A stretch of DNA of 64,000 nucleotides from Candidatus Villigracilis vicinus (lineage in GTDB: Bacteria; Chloroflexota; Anaerolineae; Anaerolineales; Villigracilaceae): contig JADKIL010000019.1 of NCBI GenBank assembly GCA_016721315.1, forward strand, positions 1-64,000. The letters run 5' to 3'. Positions 59,460-64,000 of this stretch are shown one piece after another. Both the position numbers and the translations under genes were made by a program. The notes beneath the pieces are model-generated. The model had not been told where the DNA came from. It ran no database searches and saw nothing but the letters and a program-made list of their open reading frames with translations. The stretch's first letter is position 1. Each line of letters starts with the position of its first letter.

Positions 59460-60214
59460 TGCCGGTTACTCATATAAAAAATCAATTTACCCAGCCAGAT
59501 AATAACGGGGATGTACTCGTCGTCCGTGACTTGCACTTTTCCTACCCGGATGGACATACGGCATTGAACGGCGTGTCGCTTAATTTGCACGAAGGTGATA
59601 AGGTTGCGCTGGTGGGTCCGAACGGCGCGGGCAAGTCCACGTTGATGCTGCATCTGAATGGGATATTGATGGGGCAGGGCGATGTGGATATTGCAGGGAT
59701 GCGCCTCACTCGTGAAAATCTACCCGCCATTCGTTCCATGGTAGGGCTTGTTTTTCAAAACCCGGATGACCAACTTTTTTCACCAACTGTCTTTGAGGAT
59801 GTGGCATTTGGTCCATTGCACATGGGCTTACCTGAAGCAGAAGTGCGCACACGCGTGGATGCTGCACTCGAAGCTGTGCGCATGTCTGCATATCGTGATC
59901 GTTTGTCTCATCACCTAAGCGTGGGGGAGAAGAAGCGCATTGCGATCGCTACTGTGCTTTCGATGAACCCCAGTCTGTTGGTGCTGGATGAACCCTCAGC
60001 CGGGCTTGACCCGCGTGCCCGCAGGACACTGATCAACTTGCTGCGCGACCTGCCCATCACGATGCTGGTTTCCACGCACGACATGGCGCTGGTGCGCGAA
60101 CTTTTTCCCCGTACAGTTGTGGTGGATGAAGGGCGTGTTGTGGCAGATGGCGCAACCGCGGAAATTTTGGAGAATGAAGCGTTGTTGACAGCACATGGCT
60201 TAGAAAAGCCATAA
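59459..60214 (+). CDS. cbiO: CbiO ATP-binding protein of the metal ECF transporter
   Basis: A 251-residue ABC ATPase. Walker A GPNGAGKST, Q-loop FQNPDDQLFSPTV (the NPDDQ typical of ECF ATPases), signature LSVGEKKRIAIA, Walker B LLVLDEPSAGLD and the switch His in VSTHDMALV are all intact. It starts one base into the cbiQ stop. Last gene of the regulator-cbiM-cbiQ-cbiO set, followed by a terminator. The set would import cobalt or nickel; no B12 or hydrogenase/urease gene is in view to choose between them. Confidence 0.92.
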   Translation: MPVTHIKNQFTQPDNNGDVLVVRDLHFSYPDGHTALNGVSLNLHEGDKVALVGPNGAGKSTLMLHLNGILMGQGDVDIAGMRLTRENLPAIRSMVGLVFQNPDDQLFSPTVFEDVAFGPLHMGLPEAEVRTRVDAALEAVRMSAYRDRLSHHLSVGEKKRIAIATVLSMNPSLLVLDEPSAGLDPRARRTLINLLRDLPITMLVSTHDMALVRELFPRTVVVDEGRVVADGATAEILENEALLTAHGLEKP

Positions 60215-60237
60215 AATAAAATAGTAAAGAATTAATC

Positions 60238-60270
60238 AAAAAGCGCCTCTGAGAGATCAGAGGCGCTTTA
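60238..60270. terminator. Bidirectional terminator between cbiO and metK
   Basis: A perfect 13-bp stem AAAGCGCCTCTGA/TCAGAGGCGCTTT with loop GAGA, between convergent genes. Confidence 0.85.
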
Positions 60271-60290
60271 CCTTACTACTATCTAAATTA

Positions 60291-61505
60291 TTACAGACCA
60301 GCAGCTTTTTTCAAAGCGGCAGCCTTATCGGTGCGTTCCCAGGGGAATTCGATGTCATCGCGACCGAAGTGACCGTAGGCAGCGGTCTTGCGATAGATCG
60401 GCTTGCGCAGACCGAGGTCACGGATGATCGCGCCGGGGCGCAGGTCGAAGTGTTCTGCGATGAGCGCGGAGATCTTTTCGTCCGCGATCTTAGCGGTACC
60501 AAACGTTTCCACGTTCACAGAGAGCGGGTGAGATACGCCGATGGCATACGCAACCTGAACTTCCACGCGGTCAGCCAGACCTGCAGCGACGACGTTTTTG
60601 GCTACATAGCGCGCCGCGTAAGCAGCAGAGCGGTCCACTTTTGTGGGGTCTTTCCCAGAGAAGGCGCCGCCGCCATGACGACCCATGCCGCCATAGGTGT
60701 CAACGATGATCTTGCGTCCGGTCACACCGGCATCGCCCATCGGACCACCGACCACAAAGCGCCCGGTCGGGTTGACGAAAACCTTGAGTTTCTTGTCTAC
60801 AAGGTTTTCGGGCAGGGTCTTCATGATGAGTTCTTCAGTAATGATTTCAATGAGCTCATTCTGCGAGATCTCAGGAGCGTGCTGGGTGGAGACGAGCACA
60901 GTATCGATGCGTTTGGGTTGACCATTGGAATATTCAATAGTCACTTGGCTCTTGGCATCAGGGCGCAGCCAGGAGATGGCGCCACTCTTGCGGAGTTCAC
61001 TTTGTTTGCGGGTGAGCTTGTGCGCGAGGTAAATGGGCATCGGCATCAAGGTCGGGGTTTCGTTACAAGCGTAGCCGAACATCATGCCCTGATCACCTGC
61101 GCCGATGGATTCAACTTCTTGATCTGTCAGGTGATGACCGTCGCGGGTTTCGAGTGCCTGATTGACGCCCATGGCGATATCGCCGGATTGCTTGGCAATG
61201 GCGACCAGTACACCGCACGAGTTACCATCAAAACCTTTTTCGCTGGAGTCATACCCGATCTCGTTAACAGTCTTGCGAACGAGTTCGTCGTAATTGATGT
61301 GAGCGTTGGTAGTAATCTCACCGAGCAGCATGACGTAACCGGTTTTTACAGCGGTTTCGCACGCCACACGCGAGCGGGGGTCCTGTTCAAGACAGGCATC
61401 TAAAACGGCATCCGAGACCTGATCGCAGATCTTATCGGGATGCCCTTCCGTCACCGATTCTGATGTGAACATCAGACTGGGGGAAGACATAAAAGTATTG
61501 GACAT
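60291..61505 (-). CDS. metK: S-adenosylmethionine synthetase
   Basis: A 404-residue enzyme that makes SAM from methionine and ATP. MFTSESVTEGHPDKICDQVSDA at the N-terminus (trimmed here to the core TESVTEGHPDK-type motif), IGAGDQGMMFGYAC and the P-loop-like GGGAFSGKDPTKVDRS are diagnostic. Length is normal. AAGGAG lies about 11 bases before the ATG. It is controlled by a SAM-I riboswitch with an intrinsic terminator in its leader, so it is expected to be switched off when SAM is plentiful. Confidence 0.97.
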   Translation of the reverse strand: MSNTFMSSPSLMFTSESVTEGHPDKICDQVSDAVLDACLEQDPRSRVACETAVKTGYVMLLGEITTNAHINYDELVRKTVNEIGYDSSEKGFDGNSCGVLVAIAKQSGDIAMGVNQALETRDGHHLTDQEVESIGAGDQGMMFGYACNETPTLMPMPIYLAHKLTRKQSELRKSGAISWLRPDAKSQVTIEYSNGQPKRIDTVLVSTQHAPEISQNELIEIITEELIMKTLPENLVDKKLKVFVNPTGRFVVGGPMGDAGVTGRKIIVDTYGGMGRHGGGAFSGKDPTKVDRSAAYAARYVAKNVVAAGLADRVEVQVAYAIGVSHPLSVNVETFGTAKIADEKISALIAEHFDLRPGAIIRDLGLRKPIYRKTAAYGHFGRDDIEFPWERTDKAAALKKAAGL

Positions 61506-61530
61506 TGTTTTTGTTTCTCCTTGATTGAAT

Positions 61531-61566
61531 AAAAATTGCCCTTTCAGACATGCAGAAAGGGCAATT
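61531..61566 (-). terminator. Intrinsic terminator of the SAM riboswitch expression platform
   Basis: On the minus strand a 12-bp stem AATTGCCCTTTC/GAAAGGGCAATT with a 9-base loop is followed by five T. It lies between the riboswitch aptamer and the metK ribosome site. Confidence 0.88.
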
Positions 61567-61587
61567 CAAGCTATGCTTTTCGCTACC

Positions 61588-61692
61588 CTCTCATCTTCCA
61601 GCTATCCTGTCGGAATTGGCACCGTGCTCAACTTTCGTTGACCGGTTGTCGAGGCATCGCAGGGCCGTTCCCTCCGCCTCTCTGGATAAGAG
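61588..61692 (-). promoter_or_regulatory. SAM-I (S-box) riboswitch upstream of metK
   Basis: The minus-strand RNA shows the S-box aptamer: P1 strands CTCTTATC and GATGAGAG, the conserved GGAGGGAACGGCCCTGCGAT, then GACAACC, then GGTGCCAATTCC, and a P4 arm before P1 closes. Order, spacing and the metK target all agree with the family. Binding of SAM should favour the terminator at 61531-61566. Confidence 0.95.
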
Positions 61693-61724
61693 CGTCTTTT
61701 TAGGACTATTCAATTACAAGTTGG

Positions 61725-61753
61725 ATAATACCATAGCAAAAAATGAGAGTCAA
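61725..61753 (-). promoter_or_regulatory. Sigma70-type promoter of metK
   Basis: On the minus strand TTGACT, a 17-base spacer and TATTAT, placed about 30 bases upstream of the riboswitch. Confidence 0.8.
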
Positions 61754-61755
61754 TA

Positions 61756-61786
61756 AAAACAAGCCGCCGGGTTCATCCCGGCGGCT
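61756..61786 (-). terminator. Terminator of the first FGE-fold lipoprotein gene
   Basis: On the minus strand a 10-bp stem AGCCGCCGGG/CCCGGCGGCT with a 5-base loop, then a T-rich tail. With the metK promoter and riboswitch it fills the 302-base gap 61506-61807. Confidence 0.85.
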
Positions 61787-61807
61787 GTTTTAGAAACAAA
61801 TTGAGGC

Positions 61808-62740
61808 TTAGTCTGAAGCGCAGCGGAAACCGATCTTGGGAGAAAATTCGCCGAGATAATCTTCCGAATAAATATCATCTGCTTTTGGGTTCGAGCCGCG
61901 GACCGATGCGCGATTGGCAAGGCGGACGTCGTCAAAGACATCCTGAAAGTTGCCGCCACGTACCACGCGGTTGAAGTACAACTCGCGCGCATTCGGACCA
62001 GTGGGATTTACATTCGCGCCCTGGGCGTAGTAATCACCATCGTAATAGTCAGAGACCCATTCAGTAACATTGCCAGCCATATCGAGGATGCCGTATGGGC
62101 TTGCACCTGCGGGATAACTTCCAACACGGGTGGTATCACCAACAAAATAGTTAAAGTTGCCATGTGAGGAATCCGGGCGGTCGTCACCCCACGGGAATGT
62201 GCGGAAGTCATTTCCGCGCGCAGCATATTCCCATTCCGCTTCGGTGGGCAGGCGGCGCCCAGCCCATTTGCAGTATGTATCGGCTTGGAGCCAGGTGACA
62301 TATACAACCGGGAAGTCGTTAAATTCAGGGTTATTGAAGTACGACTCGCGTGCTTGTGATTTAAAAGTTTGCGGCGGTTCGCAGGCGCCTGCTTGAACAC
62401 AAAGTGCATACATGGCATTGGTCACTTCGAGTTTATCCATCCAGAAATTCTTCATGGTCACGGTGTGATCCGGCTTTTCATCTTTCTTTTCTTCAGGATC
62501 TAATGCGCCCATGCGGAAGGTACCATCAGGGATGAACGCAGCGGGCATTCCGTCTGCAGTGGAAACACGCTCCTGCCCGGGTTCACCATTAGTGATACCT
62601 TCGGCAGGCGCATTAACCGCAGCTGGGGTCAGTGTGGCTGGGGCGGTTGGCAGGGCGATCGCCGTTGGCTGAGCATTCCCCATGCTGCAGCCAGAGACAA
62701 AGATCGCTATTACAGTAAAAATAGGGATTATCTTTTTCAT
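61808..62740 (-). CDS. FGE-sulfatase-fold (SUMF1-like) lipoprotein, copy 1
   Basis: A 310-residue secreted lipoprotein. Signal peptide MKKIIPIFTVIAIFVSGC has lipobox Cys 18, followed by a Thr/Pro/Ala stalk. The FGE-sulfatase domain carries PDHTVTMKNFWMDKLEVTNA, YVTWLQADTYCKWAGRRLPT, EWEYAARG, GILDMAGNVTEWVSDYYDGD and FNRVVRGGNFQD, ending KIGFRC. The Cys pair of true formylglycine-generating enzymes after RGG is absent, so it is unlikely to activate sulfatases; ligand binding or another activity is more likely. ATG 62740 follows AAGGAG; the longer frame to 62788 is unsupported. A paralogue lies 287 bases upstream on the same strand. Confidence 0.88.
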   Translation of the reverse strand: MKKIIPIFTVIAIFVSGCSMGNAQPTAIALPTAPATLTPAAVNAPAEGITNGEPGQERVSTADGMPAAFIPDGTFRMGALDPEEKKDEKPDHTVTMKNFWMDKLEVTNAMYALCVQAGACEPPQTFKSQARESYFNNPEFNDFPVVYVTWLQADTYCKWAGRRLPTEAEWEYAARGNDFRTFPWGDDRPDSSHGNFNYFVGDTTRVGSYPAGASPYGILDMAGNVTEWVSDYYDGDYYAQGANVNPTGPNARELYFNRVVRGGNFQDVFDDVRLANRASVRGSNPKADDIYSEDYLGEFSPKIGFRCASD

Positions 62741-62950
62741 AGTTGGCTCCTTTTGATCTGCCCTCAGTATAAAAAATAAGGATTGCAAGCCTAATCCCCC
62801 AAAGGGGGTTAAGTGGGAATGATTTGGACTTTTTTTTCTTACATCTTTGTTAGTTGCATGGATCGAAAAGGGAATCTGGGATTAATCACACCATTTCACA
62901 GGCGATTAGCCTGTTTCTTCTTGATTTTGGTTATCTCAGCGATATTAAGC

Positions 62951-63007
62951 ATGATCGCCCCGTCAATGGATTTTCATCCAAGGAACGGGGCGATCATTAA
63001 TTTTTTT
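62951..63007. other. Nested stem-loop in the gap between the two FGE-fold lipoprotein genes
   Basis: A perfect 13-bp stem (62951-62963 with 62985-62997) encloses a smaller hairpin and is followed on the plus strand by a T-run. It lies just after the stop of the upstream minus-strand gene and may act as its terminator or 3'-end stabiliser. Confidence 0.55.
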
Positions 63008-63027
63008 GCTCTTGTACTTACAAGAAT

Positions 63028-63975
63028 TTAATTGGCATCTTCGGCACATCGAAAGCCGATGCGGCTGGAGCTTTTTCCATAATGCGCTTCGTTATTTGGA
63101 TCTGCTTTCGGGTCTGGACCTTCAAGAAAGTTGCGATTTGCCACTCTAAGAAAAATTCCATCTTCTTGAAAAGAACCTCCACGCATAACGCGCAAGGTGC
63201 TGAACACTTCTTCGGCGGAGGGTCCCGGTGGGTTTTCCAATGGAGCGGTACTGTAATAGTTGGGGCGATAAAGGTCTGCCACCCATTCCCAGACATTGCC
63301 AGCCATGTCCAATGCTCCGAACGGACTTGCCCCTTCAGCATACGAGCCAACACGTGTTGTATCGCCAACAACATTCACTGAGTTGGAATTGTATTGGTTG
63401 GGCTCCTCATCCCCCCAAGGATAGTTGCGTTTATCGTCTCCACGTGCGGCACGTTCCCATTCAGCTTCGGTGGGCAGACGGCGCCCTGCCCAGGTGCAAT
63501 ACGCGTCTGCGTCGAACCAGGCAACATAGACCACAGGATAATCGCGGAACTCCGGGTTTCCAAAATACTCTTCGCGGTTATCCGAACGGATCTCTCGAGG
63601 CGGGCGGCAATTACCTGCCTGTACACATAATTCGTACATGCCGTTGGTCACTTCCACTTGATCGATCCAGAAGGAACGAATCTTCACCTCATGGGCGGGT
63701 TGCTCATCGTTCTCGCGGTAGACATCCATGCCGCCCATGAAGAGGGTTCCGGCAGCGACTTGGATTTGGGTCATGCCGTCTTTGGCAGAGATACGCAAAG
63801 TATCCGCTGTGGCGGTTGCGGCTGGGACAGGTGTTGAAGTTGGGGTACTGGTCTCTGTGGCGGTGGCGGGGAGCGGCGTGACTGACGGTGTCAGGGTCGC
63901 TTCAGGCGCGGAGGTTGGCGCTGCCTGGCAGGCAACAAGGAAGAGAATCAAGAGGGGGTATATTTTTTTTATCAT
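63028..63975 (-). CDS. FGE-sulfatase-fold (SUMF1-like) lipoprotein, copy 2
   Basis: A 315-residue secreted lipoprotein, paralogue of the one downstream. Signal peptide MIKKIYPLLILFLVAC (lipobox Cys 16) and a long Thr/Pro/Ala/Ser stalk precede the FGE-sulfatase domain: AHEVKIRSFWIDQVEVTNGM, CVQAGNCRPP, WFDADAYCTWAGRRLPT, EWERAARG, LDMAGNVWEWVADLY, RVMRGGSFQED and RIGFRC. Catalytic FGE cysteines are again lacking. Both copies share a Cys pair in CVQAG(N/A)C that probably forms a disulfide outside the cell. The gene is complete; its promoter lies at or beyond the window's end. Confidence 0.88.
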   Translation of the reverse strand: MIKKIYPLLILFLVACQAAPTSAPEATLTPSVTPLPATATETSTPTSTPVPAATATADTLRISAKDGMTQIQVAAGTLFMGGMDVYRENDEQPAHEVKIRSFWIDQVEVTNGMYELCVQAGNCRPPREIRSDNREEYFGNPEFRDYPVVYVAWFDADAYCTWAGRRLPTEAEWERAARGDDKRNYPWGDEEPNQYNSNSVNVVGDTTRVGSYAEGASPFGALDMAGNVWEWVADLYRPNYYSTAPLENPPGPSAEEVFSTLRVMRGGSFQEDGIFLRVANRNFLEGPDPKADPNNEAHYGKSSSRIGFRCAEDAN

Positions 63976-64000
63976 GGTCTATCGTTTAATGACTATTGAA

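Noticed and set aside
60369..61403. A 344-residue open frame antisense to metK
   Set aside because: metK is certain on the other strand; this frame has no family features.
62813..63031. A 72-codon hydrophobic frame between the two FGE-fold lipoproteins
   Set aside because: GTG start, no ribosome site, AT-rich sequence that encodes hydrophobic residues by composition, and overlap with the end of a real gene. The nested stem-loop inside it is listed separately.

Overview
The window looks like a chromosomal segment of a Chloroflexota bacterium, probably class Anaerolineae. This is inferred from gene content only: lipoproteins with Thr/Pro-rich stalks, FGE-sulfatase-fold lipoproteins, a multi-GAF histidine kinase paired with a FIST protein, a NACHT ATPase fused to an FGE-fold domain, a YkcB-like GT39 protein with a Gln/Gly-rich loop, and moderate GC. 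No 16S gene or other decisive marker is present. The sequence appears to be a draft assembly: three genes carry single-base frameshifts that one extra base in a homopolymer would repair, and one acyltransferase gene is present twice around a poly-G scar.

Layout. 1-5.5 kb: end of a GH1 beta-glycosidase, a tRNA with CAT anticodon, a GGDEF protein, an operon of flavin amine oxidase-azlC-azlD, and tpx. 5.6-27.1 kb: a surface-polysaccharide locus. It opens with the dTDP-rhamnose genes rfbC-B-A-D. An AT-rich cassette follows (sugar epimerase, aminotransferase, asparagine synthase-like amidotransferase, hexapeptide acyltransferase, deacetylase-like protein, methyltransferase, two GT-B glycosyltransferases, a Wzx-type flippase). 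The locus closes with host-composition genes: a GT4, two GT2, a WecA/MraY-type phosphoglycosyltransferase and a GT-C-like membrane protein. I recognise no Wzy polymerase.

27-35 kb: envelope proteins on the minus strand (lipoproteins, an 897-residue anchored multidomain protein, an alpha/beta hydrolase), then a second azlCD pair. 35-37 kb: the doubled acyltransferase. 37-47.8 kb: membrane glycosyltransferases (GT39, GtrA, three GT-C-like proteins) around a NarL-type two-component system whose promoter carries strong dyads.

48-57 kb: signalling and possible conflict genes. These are a 1331-residue PDZ/GAF histidine kinase, a FIST protein, a NACHT-FGE ATPase, and a small protein sharing the NACHT protein's Gly-rich N-terminal motif. 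57-60 kb: a Fur-family regulator with a palindromic operator, followed by an ECF-type cobalt/nickel transporter (cbiM-cbiQ-cbiO). 60-64 kb: metK under a clear SAM-I riboswitch with its own promoter and terminator, and two paralogous FGE-fold lipoproteins. No CRISPR array, insertion sequence, integrase or replication origin was seen.
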